The notes under the pieces are model-generated. The model was not told where the DNA came from, ran no database searches, and saw only the letters and a program-made list of their open reading frames with translations. This document shows, in pieces, positions 21,546-33,180 of a stretch of DNA of 64,000 nt. Made by a program: the position numbers and the translations under genes. The first letter of the stretch is position 1. Each line of letters starts with the position of its first letter. The stretch is from positions 3,720,001 to 3,784,000 of the forward strand of contig CM073195.1 in assembly GCA_037042915.1 (NCBI GenBank). Reading direction: 5' to 3'. This DNA is from Auricularia sp. M13 (taxonomy: Eukaryota > Basidiomycota > Agaricomycetes > Auriculariales > Auriculariaceae).

Positions 21546-24500
21546 TCACCGCGGGTAGTGCTGACCAGGACCTTTCTCGCTCTTGTGCTCCATCGAAACG
21601 AACGCGCGCGCCTGCGAGCCCGCGCCCTCGAGCATGCCGAGGAACTTGCCCCCGGTGCTCATGCTGGGCGGGAGGTCCTCGTCCCGCGTGCCCCACCGGC
21701 TCGGCTTCTCGCCCACCCAGAACTCGAGCGTGCCGCCGATGCCGAACAGCTCATCGTGCGCGAACCAGTTGCGCAGCAGCTCCTTGCCGTTGAGCCGCGC
21801 GCGCTGGACGTACTTGTTCTTCACCGCGCCGTCGAAGTTGTGCGTTATGATTTGCGCCGTCGTGCCCTGCTCCGGGTCGCGGAACGTGATCTTCGGGAAG
21901 AGCGGCACTGAGATGAGGTAGACGCTCTCGCCTGCGACGGGGAAGAAGCCGAAGGACGAAAAGACGACGAACGCGCCCATGGCGCCGGACTGAGGTGTCG
22001 GTCAGCAACATGGACTGTCAGTGATGAAACCCACGCACGTCGTCATTGCCGGGTACACCTGCCGGACCCGGAAAGTAGAATGCATGTAGGACTTTGAGGA
22101 CGCGGTCCACAGTCATGTCGGGGCGCCCTCCATAATTATACAAGAAGCAAACCAGGAAACCCGGTTCATCGCTTCAGCGCCGTCAGCTGCCATCCTGCAC
22201 TATGCAGCGTGATCACGCACCCAATATCATGGTAGCCGTTCTCGAAGAAGGCCTCTAGTCTCTTGTTGAATGTATCCTTGCCGCCCATGAGCTCGACGCC
22301 TTTTGCCATATCGTGGGGCATGAAAAAGCTGTACTCCCATGAAGAGGCTGCATGCAATGTTACAGACGAGCGCGCTGAATTCAACAATCGAACACACCTT
22401 CGTAGAATTCACCGCCGTTGTAATTCAAGAAGCAATCAAAGTGGCCGAGCACCGGAGAGCAGTGCCGTGGGTCGACATCCTTGAAGGAGCCATTCTGTGC
22501 AAAGGCATCAGGAGATATTCTCAGCTGGCAACGATGCGTACCATATAGCGTGGCTGGATAAACCCGGTAAATCCTGCGCTCTCGGTTTTCGGGTTCCAGA
22601 GGTTTATCCAGTCGTTCGACGCGTTGTAGTACTCTCTAGCAGTCTCCTCAAGACCGAACGCGTCGGCCACCAATGCCTACACATCCTGTTAGCAGCGTGT
22701 ACGCGTGGAACTGCAGCACGAACAATGCCGAAATCCTGCGAGCATCGATTAGATTTAAACCAACGCGGACGTGGGCACCACGCACATTGAACGCATACTC
22801 TAGCGTTTTACTTGCAGACCGCGTGACAAGGCCACCCGGTGTATCATCGTCGATGGGTACATAGCCCAGTTCTTTCCTCCTGCCAATAGCGCTGCGACCT
22901 TCCACATCCCAGTAGCCCGGAGTGACAGTCGCGTCCGTAATCATCGAGCGCAGGCCGGCATTCCAGTCGATGCCCTTCGTAATATTCTTAACGAACGAAT
23001 CTGCGAGCAGGCTGTCTGCGTCGCTGCCGCCCTGCGTCCAGCCGGGCGCGAGAGACATGCGGCAATCGGGCAGCCAGCCGCGGTTGCGCCAGATGTCGAT
23101 GAGCGCGCGGATGATCTCCGCTTGCGCCGTGCGCGCCGTTATCGCGTACAGCGGATGCACGGTGCGGAAGGAGTCCCAGATGCAGTAGAACTACAGAAAT
23201 AGAAGTGCATGGGTAAATCGGACGACCGACTGTGCGGGTGGCTGCTGCTGTCACTTACCGAGTCCCAGTACGGTTCGTCCGACTCCCAGAGCTCGTGGTC
23301 GCCTGTGATGTTCGTGGGCGCGATGTAGCTGCGGTACATCTGCAGCGGTTCGTTATTAACGCTGAAGACGATTATTGCAGCTTTTAAGAGACATACCGAG
23401 CTCCAAAAGTTGACGATGAAGTCGTTGTCGACTCCCGTGGTGTCTACCTCGACGACGTTCAGCAGGTCATCCCAAGCCTGCCGCCCATTGGTGCGGACGA
23501 CTTCGAAGTCGCTCCAGTGTTCCCAGCGACCGTTCGGGATCTCGTCCTCGGCGAACTGACATGCCTGCTTTTCGTTCTTCCAAGACACGCCGATACGCGT
23601 CTGGATCGTGTTGCCGCGCTCGTGCAGGTACTTTGGGTCAATTTCGAACAGTGCGCCGCTGTTGCCTTCCCTGTGGCGTCAGCGCTAGTCCACGGTGAGC
23701 CATAGCCGCACAACACGCACTGTTAGTGACTCGATCCGAATTGCCAGTAGCGTTGACGGGCGACGGGTTCATGCCCATCGAGTACTTGGCCGCGCTCTTG
23801 ACGCCCGGGACGTCGAGGCAGAAGTGCACCCTGTAGTAGTTGGCGCCGAAGCTGGGCACGAACTGGCCCGTCCCGGAAACGCGCACGACGCCCGGCTCGG
23901 ATGTTGTACTGAATCGCATCGAGCCAAAGCCTTGGTAGCTGTGTGCCAGATCTTGCGTCAGGTCGAAAAGAATGACGGCGGAGTCTTGTGGCGGCGGCGG
24001 CGTAGGCTTCGCAGCCGGCGTTGTGCTCGTGCTCGTAGTGGACTCGGTGGGTGGAGTCCCATGACCGGGCGGACGAACTGGCACCGTCGTCTCGGTCTCT
24101 TCGTCGTGGGGAGGCGTGTCGTCGTTTTCTGGCGGCGGCGGAACTTCCTGCTGCTCGCCTTCCACTCCCTCCTGCTGTCGCTTCGTTATCGACGGCGGGT
24201 TGTGTGGCTGCTTCGTCTTGAAGCCGTGGAACGTGAACCTGTGGAGTGCGACGTGTGCAGTCACGGTTGTCTCGAGCTCCAAACCGTTCCCGAGCGTGAT
24301 GCCGAAGTATCCAGGATGCGCCTCTGCCAGCGCATTCAGCAACCCCGTGCAGGGCAGCACCACATGCAGAGTACGTACTCTCAGTCCCTCGTCGACGCGG
24401 CTGCGCGCGCTCCGTGTCCGAAAGCTTGCAGCCGTCGAAGCCGCCAGGACATATCTCGGGAAAGACCTTGAACTGGCCGAGACTGGGCGAGCCGCCGGTG

Positions 24501-24853
24501 CCGTCGTCGTGCAGGGGACTGATGCCCGTAATGAAAGAGTCGTCCCAGACGAATCCGCCCTGGTTTTCGTTGCCCGTGCAGTCGGCCACCGCTGCGAATA
24601 GCAATCACTGGTTAGCGCGCAGGCGCCCGGTACACAGCCGCGAACGGGCACGCACATTTGACCGAGCCAAACGGCAGCGTCGCGCCCGGGAAGACGTGGC
24701 CGCCGTTGGTGGTGCCAATGAACGGATCGACTGCAGTGCGCAATGGGTGAGCTGCGGCACACGCGTCTGCGGTCGGAACGGCGCACCCCAGTCGGTGGGC
24801 GCCGCTCTGACCAACGCCAAAATGAGCGGGACCGTCCGGATGGCGTTCAGCAT
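21546..24853 (-). CDS. Glycoside hydrolase family 92, alpha-1,2-mannosidase-like
   Basis: A predicted secreted exo-mannosidase acting on mannans or N-glycans. About ten short-intron exons can be followed from the ATG at 24853 to the stop at 21546, though not every junction was fixed. A hydrophobic signal-peptide-like start (MLNAIRTVPLILALVRAAP) is followed by the GH92 opening VDPFIGTTNGGHVFPGA. Further family blocks are QGGFVWDDSFITGISPLHDDG, PGYFGITLGNGLE, MYRSYIAPTNITGDHELW, FYCIWDSFRTVHPL, LPDCRMSLAPGWTQGGSDAD, RHCSPVLGHFDCFLN and GAMGAFVVFSSFGFFPVAG. Odd: an unusually long, low-complexity Pro/Glu/Thr insert (near 24000-24180, rich in PPPPENDD and TSTSTTPAA) sits in the N-terminal domain. 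Probably active if spliced as read. Confidence 0.88.
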
Positions 24854-25353
24854 CGAGCCCAACGCGCGCGACGTGGAGAAAGCGAAGGAAAGCAAGCGCA
24901 GATGCTCAATGCAAATCACCGGGACGAAAGCGGCGTCTAATCGGCTTGAAGGTGCCAGCTGTTCCCTGCCAAGCCCAACAAACAAAATGCTGCCGTCGAC
25001 CCGCCACGTGGGCCGGAACAGCCACGATCGCCCTGAGGCAGGCTGAGCGGGGAAGCTGAAGCGCTGAGGCACGACGTGGCGAGTCTCACCGCAATGCGGG
25101 GGCGGAGGAGACTGAAGAAATATACAGGGAAGTGACATTTGAGCGCTTACGACTTAGGTTCGAGTTTTGACTGCGGAACAGAGTCCGCAGTCGCGGTCAG
25201 TTTTTCCGCGAAACTCGGACAACGGTCGAACCGTAGAGTTGTCATTTGGATACTGTCAGAAGAGTCCTGCGTGCATGTATAGGGACAATGTCAAAATCGT
25301 GGAGAGCAAAAACAGCAAGATGGGGACGCAGCCTTCGAACACTTCTAACTTGA
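24854..25353. other. Promoter region of the mannosidase gene
   Basis: It separates the mannosidase start from the stop of the next minus-strand gene. It contains the palindromic GACTGCGGA ... TCCGCAGTC near 25168-25187. No gene seen. Confidence 0.4.
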
Positions 25354-26434
25354 TCAGCGCCGGCTCATGTCATACCAGACGCCTCCTCTGCCAACCTCCT
25401 CGTCCTTTGCGAGGTCGGCTTCGGTCCTTACACCGACAGCGCCGAAGGGAATGTTGCGGACGAGGCTGGACTGGGCGCTGGAGACGCTTTGTCGTCCCTG
25501 CTGCACACCGCGCTCGACGCGCGCTTGCTGCTCGGGCGAAAGAGTGTGCGAATAGAGCGCCCGAACCGCGTACTGCTTCCATGGACCTGGAGTCCATTCG
25601 GCCACTTTGAGGAGGGGAAACGCGGCGTAGAAGGCGGCGTATGCTAGGTAATGATCAGCCCATATGTGCGCCCACAAAGCCTGGGGAAGCTACGAGACGG
25701 CATGTAAGGGAGGAAATTTTGCTTACCTGATGCTGTCACGCCAATGAAGGCACTCCGCACAACGAGCTCCGGTACAAGACCAATAAGAGTCGCGCCCTGA
25801 GGATGGGCAGAACTGAGGCTGATACTGCCCACGCGGAAAGGAGGGCTAGTCGCGATGGTTGTCTTCCCGTCGCCCTTGGTAATTCTCAGGCGAAAGTATC
25901 CGTCTCCGGACGCGACTGGAATGTGCACGTCGAGGGTCTGTAGAGCCTTCATGTTGGGACACAGACGTGCGATGTCCTTCCGGACGAATGAAGGTAGGGC
26001 TGCCACATCCCCTTGCGACACTGGTGTAACTTCAATCCCCGGGAGATGAGACCCGCCTAGCAGGCCACCTAGAGACCATCCGCTGCATTCACGTGATTTC
26101 AGTGTCTAAGAAGCTATCAAATCGAAAATATTGCTCACAAAAGCGCTGTACGGTACCCTCGACGCTGCAGAAACACGCGTCTATCGCTCGGGAGCGGCAT
26201 GGTGCCCAGAACGGTGAGAGCGAGGTGTGTCTTGGTGCCACGATAGATCACAAAGGGTCGCGAGTGTCTGAGGACGGTGTATGCGTCGCCTTGCTCAACT
26301 TCTGCATCGCTGATGGCATTCAGGCTGTTCAGCGAGCATTATTTTCTTGGCGGCTGTACGCACGTGAGGTAGTTGTATGTATCTGCAACGCGAGATGATG
26401 CAAAGTTCAAGATCGGCCCGATGTATGGTAGCAT
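25354..26434 (-). CDS. Conserved fungal protein, function unknown
   Basis: Four exons: start ATG 26434, exon 1 to 26364, exon 2 from 26309 to about 26140, exon 3 to about 25730, exon 4 ending at 25354. The third splice is out of phase by one base as assembled. I do not recognise a named family. Visible: MLPYIGPILNFASSRVADTY start, HSRPFVIYRGTKTHLALT, a Gly-rich turn GWSLGGLLGGSHLPG, then DVHIPVASGDGYFRLRI and SPPFRVGSISLSSAHPQGA, which look like beta-rich segments. A hydrophobic stretch (YLAYAAFYAAFPLLKVAEW) may associate with membranes. The C-terminus is polar with EQQARVERG and ends at a stop. The composition and GDGYFRLRI block suggest a conserved basidiomycete protein; role unassigned. 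Confidence 0.6.
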
Positions 26435-27331
26435 GATGAAACTGGCGGGTAGTACGAGCGGAACGAGGAAAAGGAGAAGGAAAAGCATGACCTGACGTCA
26501 CGCGTCCCGACGCGTCTTGTTTGGCGGACATTTTTTAAACTCCGGGACACGCCTCTTTTCCTCTTACTTTCCTCTTGCCTTCCATTGCGATCGCCTTTCT
26601 CCCTCCTGCCATGATGGTCGTCGTTGTCTGCGATTGGAATCACGCTCCCATCGCCACCCCTCAGCTCTGACCCGATGTAACGATCGAAATGAACGCGCTC
26701 GACTCTGCAGCACGCCAGTTATCCTATCTCGAGCTGACCCCGCATCGCTTGGCTAGAGCGGATGATGGCGTACTCAACTAAATGCTCTCGTTGTGTCTTC
26801 AGGTGAGCAGAGCTGTCGCTCGCGACCGACTTTGCTCATGCTTGGCCACAGCGGTCGCAGGTTAACGACAACTGCACATGAACCATCACTTTTGTCCGCA
26901 TGATTTCCTGACTGGCTTCGCCCTTTTTTATCTCCATTGATTGGGAAGACGGCCTCGTTCTTTCGCTTCGCCGTTACCGCACCAGCTACGCTTGGATTTC
27001 GACCTCGGCTTGTATGCGTCTACACTGGCTTCCCACGACCGCGCACATCATCCTCATTCGTGCAACCCTAACCATCCTCTTTTGTTTTCTACCGTCAGTG
27101 GACTCAGGCTGTGGACGCCTTGATAGTACTCCATTATCATGGGAAAATTCCCGCGCTTTCGACGCCGGTACGGCACTACCGTGACAGAGCGTTCACCCGC
27201 CGGCAAGGGCAATGACGGTGCTCAATAGTACTGCTAATACTGCTGCTTTCTGACTGGGCAATATAAACCCATTTTCGGGGTACTGTGGCTGCGCTGAACA
27301 CGCCGTTACCCGCTGGAAAAGCTCGCAATAT
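26435..27331. other. Intergenic, no gene recognised
   Basis: Pyrimidine-rich tracts and no coding signal. It starts the gene-poor 26.4-33.0 kb interval that holds three inverted-repeat elements. Confidence 0.45.
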
Positions 27332-27746
27332 TAGGGGGAATCACAGCGGTCGAAACTCGTCGAAACTCGTCGAAACGCGGGTAGAAACGGTCAGTCGAAA
27401 CGGTCCGACCGTTTCGACAAGTTTCGACCGTTTCGACCGTTTCGAGTTTCTACTCCGGGAGTCGGAACGCTCGAAACGTTCCGTCGAAACTGGTTGACAT
27501 CTATGCCTTCCCCTTTACGAAATCTTCATCCCTTTGATTCTTACCCTTTGAGGCGCGATTCCATGCTACTAAGGGCCTCAACAAAGCGTGCCAGCTAAAA
27601 GCATGTAAATTCCTGCAGGTCGGTTTTGCAAGTTTCGGCCTGCAGTTCCTGGGGTAGTCACAGTTGATTCTGACGATGTTTCTGTTTCTTTCAAGAGTTT
27701 CGACGTCTCGTTTCTAGCAACTTTTCGACAGCTGTGATTTCCCCTA
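27332..27746. mobile_element. MITE-like element with GTCGAAAC array
   Basis: The ends are inverted repeats: TAGGGGGAATCACAGCGGTC at 27332 and, reading inward from 27746 on the minus strand, TAGGGGAAATCACAGCTGTC. Inside the left end (27349-27490) GTCGAAAC and its complement GTTTCGAC recur about a dozen times, partly as perfect palindromes (TCGAAACGGTCCGACCGTTTCGA region, over 20 bp in full). No coding frame. TAGGGG-type ends occur in some hAT-derived MITEs, but I saw no clean 8-bp duplication. Confidence 0.6.
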
Positions 27747-27955
27747 TTGCTCGGAGTTCTGGTCCGTCTGCCTGTGGGATTGACGCCTCGGGTGTGTCTA
27801 TCGTCCAAGTCTCGACGAACCTGGCGTGACGGGTGCTTGGTCCTTCGCTCAGTCGATACGCTCCTGTCCCACACTTGCACACCTGCCTATCGTCTTCGTC
27901 ATGTCGTGCGGATGATGACCTCAGCCTTCAAGTTGTTGTCTATTATCCTCGCATT

Positions 27956-30276
27956 AGATGTCTTGCGGTGCCGCAACATGTCGGCCGACATGTTGCGGTG
28001 AAATTCCGCACGAAATTCTACTTTTGATAAGAAATATATTTTCCTGAGCCAAAATCAATGCAGGGGATATCCCACTGAACTTAATATGTCCCTCCACAGC
28101 TTCCCTTGTCAATGCCCCTGCTGGTTGGTGTTCAGTGAAGCCACAGATTGAGAGCCTGATTACGTAAGCAATCGGTAATATCCGATAACGCCCCAAGGGC
28201 CCTCGCGGGCAAACCCCGCTACCTTATGCAGTCAGTACATGGTTGTGTTCATGTGCTCATAAACCTGCTATTCTTTGGGCAGTACGCCGCCGGTAGCAGC
28301 GCTCATGCGAGGATGGTTCCCACCTCGTCATTTGCGCCCAAGGGTCATGCAAAAAAATAATTCTTGACATCGACCCAAAAAATTCCAACAAGTGTTTTCC
28401 AGACCCCCTCACCCCCTCTTTCGGGGCTATATGCCTATCTCACACCTTAAAAAAGCTTCCGGGGTATGCTGGGAGGCTATGGGGCATGAAAAATTCTGTT
28501 TCCCAGCTTGCAGTAGCTCTGAAAGATCGATAGAAGGATGTCCCATGTTACCAGAGGCAAACTGGAGGACAAAAGCTCAGGGATGCTTCCGATGATCCAC
28601 CACGTCGGTCGCATACCTTGACCAGGATTTAGAGGCCAGAAAAGTGTATAGTAGCTAAAACAATGAATGAGAGGTTGCCCTGCCCCCTGGATTCAATTTG
28701 GGCTACTCAAAATCGTACAAATGTTCCCCAAATGCAATATATTTATTGGCCAAAAAAATTCCAACAAGCAGGTCTGAGGACCCCCTCACCCACCCGATGA
28801 TATACCGGATTTTGCCGATGCCTGACCCTTGTTTGCGCCGCTACCTTGTTCGATGATCCCCATGATCAGATTTTACATAGTCCAGTGTTCACAAGCCATG
28901 TGAAATCTTAATCTAATATCTCCCAGATGTACCAAGCATGCTGACATTGCTGAGACTTGCGATTTGTTGCAGCAACACAATGCACACAATCTGTGGTCAA
29001 ATGGGATGGGCTCGGAGTTGTTGTAGGGGGTGCAAGGCATACCGGAGTGCCTGCAGAGTTCCCTGGAGCAAACCCGAGCGTTGTCTGCAGCTCAGGCGGT
29101 TTGGTGCGGCCAGAGGCAAATGCATATAAACGCACTGCAGTGGATGGGAAACTCACCACTCGAGGTCAGCCCTCTTTGAGCCCTCTGGAAATGTGTTGTG
29201 ATATGTTATGTGGGATTGGACTGCAGAAAGAGGGATACAAAATTGCATCCTAGGCGGAACTGCTGAGATGCAAGGAGAGTGCCCGTCGTCCATTATTCTA
29301 CATGGGCAATATGTTTGCGCCGGTGTGATCAAGACCGATGCTGCACGCCATGAGAGGCATGTGGACGAGCGAATAGTCCTTGAGATGAGACATTCAAAAA
29401 GCTGAAGAACACCAAAGATAAGCTACAGAATGCATTCCGAGGCCTGCAGGTCCATAAATCGGCTCTGGGAAGCGCGATATGAAATGAAGATCGTGTGTAT
29501 CCCGACAATGGTCTCATGCGGACGTTTGGCGGGACTCAAATTGTGTCATAAAACATAAAGGACAGAGATCGCCTGCGGGAATGCGCTCCTTTGCAGGAGC
29601 GGAAGCGGGGAATGGGGAGCAGGTGCATGTCGATGGCGGTACCTCGCATCGATCCTGTAGCGGACGTGCAGGACAAAAGTCGTCTGCAGATGGACGATGT
29701 GTTGCGAGAGCAGCAACACAAGTTTGCGATCCAGATGTACACAGCAGGGAGCAGAAAGTCTTAGTGTGGCAAAGGCAAGTTAATGCAGTCTCCTGAGGGG
29801 TTTCCCGAGGGTGAGAAGCATGTGCGCTGCGAAGCATCGCCCCGTATTTCCTGCGCGACGCCCAGGGTGCCAGGTGCAGACGGCTTTGAAGACAAGAACG
29901 CGAACACTGAGCGTGCCAAGAGGAACCCGGCAGATGCGCAGTTGCTCAAGCCGAACGCTCCGGCGGAAGTTACCATAAAAGGGGAAGTTCATCAAAAGTG
30001 GCAGTTTACTATCAATAATTAAATAGTGCGGATTCGCTGGTGTTGCAGGGCTAAGACCCACTACCAAGGTAGCGGGAATTTGCCGCCGCTCAGCGTTGAC
30101 CGGACTGTGAAGGCTTTCTTAGGGTCTTTCTGCAACTTTTAGGCATATTTTACCTCCTAACATGATCTACCTAGGCATTTGAGGCGATTTTTTTTGGAGG
30201 ATACAAAACCAGAATTTCGTGCGGAATTTCACCGCAACATGTTCCGCAACATGTCGGATGTCACCGCAAGACATCT
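27956..30276. mobile_element. Non-autonomous inverted-repeat DNA element, 2.3 kb
   Basis: Terminal inverted repeats of about 65 bp: 27956-28019 and 30211-30276. Both start AGATGTCTTGCGGTG and end in GAAATTCCGCACGAAATTCT on the inner side. A possible 3-bp duplication ATT flanks it (27953-27955, 30277-30279). The left repeat contains a 24-bp perfect palindrome at 27973-27996 (half-site GCAACATGTCGG); the right has direct copies of GCAACATGT. Inside, a motif AAAAATTCCAACAAG followed by GACCCCCTCACCC appears near 28376 and 28754. No open frame with recognisable transposase, so a trans-acting source is implied. Superfamily not assigned. Confidence 0.7.
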
Positions 30277-31614
30277 ATTTCATCCTGGCCTGAGACTTGA
30301 CAGCATATATCCGATGCAATAGTATGCCCTCCTACGCCTTTGCCAGCCGATATGCTACGCTATAACCGGTATTGGAGGTTCTGCAGCTGGATCCAGGCTA
30401 CTCGCATGGCGCGGTATTGCGAGGAGTATTACCGCCTATATCAACTCTGTCGAGTTGAAGCAGATCCAGAGGCCGGACAATTGGCCGCCCGGCTACCCAT
30501 CCCTGCGAAATCAGGCTTGGTTGGACAGCTTCTGCAAATGAAAATTGAAGATAGCAGACCATTTTCATCTATGGACAGTAGATGAAGAATGGGTTTCAGG
30601 AATCCATCGGGTCCATTCACTCTCCTCGTGGCTAGCAGACCGGGATCCCCTCGTATAGTTACCATATTCCCCTCTAGCTGTCAAACACGGAGGCAATCTC
30701 CTTTTTGGGTGCGCAAAATTTCCTTTTGAAGAACGAAGATTTCATCCTTTATATAGTCCGGATGTATGCGGCCGGATCTTACGGTAAGGTGTCGCACAGG
30801 AAAGTTCTGAAACATTGTGTGTCGCAGATAGAAGTTCCGAGACATGTGGGTTGCGTCCGGAAGTTCTGAGACATTTGTCCTCTTTGCATCCGCTTGGCTT
30901 TAAAGCCAAGCTACAATGTGAGCTGCCACATGGCACTACTGCTGTGGCAGTCTTCGAGTGCATAATAGTCTACTGTTCTGAGATTTGAGCGTCGGCTGAG
31001 CTCGAGAGGCTGCGCGGCGCGGGCCGGCCGCCCACCCACTCCGCTGTCGCTCAAGACTCCCACCATGACCAGCATGCTGGCTCAACAGGAAAATCTTCCG
31101 CGTGCAGCCGTAGTAGTGGCAGTAGACAGGAGTTGCAGTGCCTACGAAGACCTCTCCCGCTTCAGACAACCCGGTTGCGTCTAAGTACTTGGTTAACCTC
31201 TTCCTCCCCCTTCCCCTGTATTCGTGAAGGATTGGAGCCACTACACCTTGATCTTGCCTGGAGCTCACATGCTGAGTGCTAGACTCTAACTCATAAGTAG
31301 GACATCTGCCGGAAGTGTAGATGACCTGACGAATGCTGCAAAGCGCATTCTTGAATAACCCTTATATTAACCATATGACGAACATTAGGAATTCTGGTTT
31401 GTGTTCTTAGTCTGTTCTAGGACCGACGGTGGGGCCGCTCTCACTGCCGCTGTCTTATATACACAACTGACCCAGCCGGTCCAAGCTCTGACCCATGACC
31501 GTCCGCGGCCCAAGCGGTATCGTAGGTCCGTCCGTCTCCGGTGTCTCACAGCTGCAGTAACTGAGATAAATACTGCTGCCGCAGTGGTGTCCTCGACGTA
31601 TCTGACAGCTGTCA
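30277..31614. other. Gene-poor spacer between inverted-repeat elements
   Basis: No coding gene recognised. It contains three iteron-like repeats (30791-30880) and an 18-bp palindrome CTTGGCTTTAAAGCCAAG near 30893. Minus-strand open frames up to 110 codons lack recognisable features. Confidence 0.4.
30791..30880 (+). repeat. Three tandem iteron-like repeats, ~30 bp
   Basis: Degenerate units share GTCGCA/GCGTCC followed by GAAGTTCTGAGACAT: AAGTTCTGAAACATT, AAGTTCCGAGACATG and AAGTTCTGAGACATT recur at about 30-bp spacing. Such spacing suits cooperative protein binding, for example a subterminal transposase site, but no factor is known. Confidence 0.5.
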
Positions 31615-32162
31615 GTTACAGCTGTTCCCATACCGGATGGCGCCGGCCGAAACACTACTACTCGGCCAACCGCGACGGGAACGCGTATTTCTCGCCATCC
31701 GCTGCAGCTATCGATGTGCGGTGAACTGCATCTCAACGGGGGGATGTAGTGCTTCTGCAACATGTACTTATATAATCGAAATTCGACGGTTTTAAAAACA
31801 GCATTTCTAGCAGTCGGGAACGGCAGCGGCGGCCCCAGGAGATGTGCAGGCGCCGATACAAACACACAGGGCGACGCAGGGATACCTGTGCTCCTGCAAG
31901 GGGCCAATTCTAACTGCTTGTACGGTGTGAACAGACCAGTAGACTCAAGAAATCCTCCTGAGGGCTAGAAAAGTAAAATTTTGGATCTCTGAATTCCGCT
32001 CAAGTAAGCGCACCTTGCAGAAGCCCTCTATCTCATGGTCAAAACACAGGTGGCCGCGCATTGAAAGCTGAAGCGGTTGTCGAGAAAATCGCGTTCCCGT
32101 CGCTGGCCAGCAGAGTAGTAGTAGTTCCGGCCGGCGCCATCCGGTATGGGAACAGCTGTAAC
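31615..32162. mobile_element. MITE-like inverted-repeat element, 548 bp
   Basis: The arms 31615-31694 and 32081-32162 are imperfect inverted repeats of about 80 bp (GTTACAGCTGTTCCCATACC at the outer ends, then GGATGGCGCCGGCCG, then CGACGGGAACGCG). The centre has no coding frame. Only CA can be read as a flanking duplication on both sides, so the mechanism is unassigned. Confidence 0.65.
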
Positions 32163-33064
32163 CAAGTCTCTACCTCTGCTCTACGCGCCCGAGACGATAG
32201 TATTTCCCACCGCCGCCACGCTTGAATAAGCTGTGCTCTGCCATCCCCTCACACTGCAACGCTGTCTAATCATCGTATTTTCAGCCTTTCCCCTCATTGT
32301 GCCGAAGCGTCGCGAGGCTGAGTCTTGTCTTATGTTCACCGCATGGCTCCTTAATTATTCTCATCGCTGATATCGGCGTATATATAAGACCGAAGCAAAG
32401 CGAAGGTTTTCCTTGTATATTGTACAGGTACATACCTGTAGGGAATCAAGCTTCTAATTATTTGGTGCAGGATGTTATCTCCATGTGTATATGCCTCATG
32501 TTTGCGGCTGGCCGCAATGTTCGCCGACTATTACTCCCTTAGGTACCTGACTCCTGTCTTGTGCGTTGAGATGCACTCTTAATTTTCCCTTTTCCAAGAG
32601 ATTTTGAGCTACAAAAATTTAAAGTATACTGCGAATGGCTTGTACATTTTGTGCTGCCCCATTTCATCCCCACGGAGATGGGCCCAAGCTTGATTTTGTT
32701 GTGCTTCCATTGTCGGAGCCTGAAAGCAGTGCGACAAGCTCTCCCAGTGCCTAGTCGCTTCTGAGTAGCCTTCCGGCCGGTGCCATTGCCAGCGCCCAGC
32801 GTCGCTCGTCGCATACTCTTCGTTCTCTAAGAGCTGAGCCTCTGCCGTCGTCGTCAGCGGTGAGCATCAGACCATCACCGCTGGGCGTTCTGGACTGATG
32901 GATGCCAGACGCAGCCCGTACTATCCCCTAGCCCGCAGGCAGTCGTGAAGCGTAGCCAGTGGTCGCACCACGCCCGGTATTAACAAGGCAGGTTCCCACA
33001 CACAAGCGCCAGCGCCCAGCAACCAGCACCAGCCCAACAACAGCGTAGCTCAGCCCTATACACA
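32163..33064. other. Upstream region of VTS1
   Basis: No gene recognised. Pyrimidine-rich stretches just upstream of 33065 are consistent with a fungal core promoter and leader. Confidence 0.45.
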
Positions 33065-33149
33065 ATGTCCTCTGCCCAGCAACTCGCCCCATCCTCGCCT
33101 AACCCTGCCAGGGCATCCAGCCCTGGCCCAGCGGCTGCCTCAAACGGCA

Positions 33150-33180
<31 letters not shown>

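Noticed and set aside
27349-27490. CRISPR-like array
   Set aside because: The 8-mer repeats occur in both orientations with no constant spacers, in a eukaryotic context; palindromic binding sites or transposon ends fit better.
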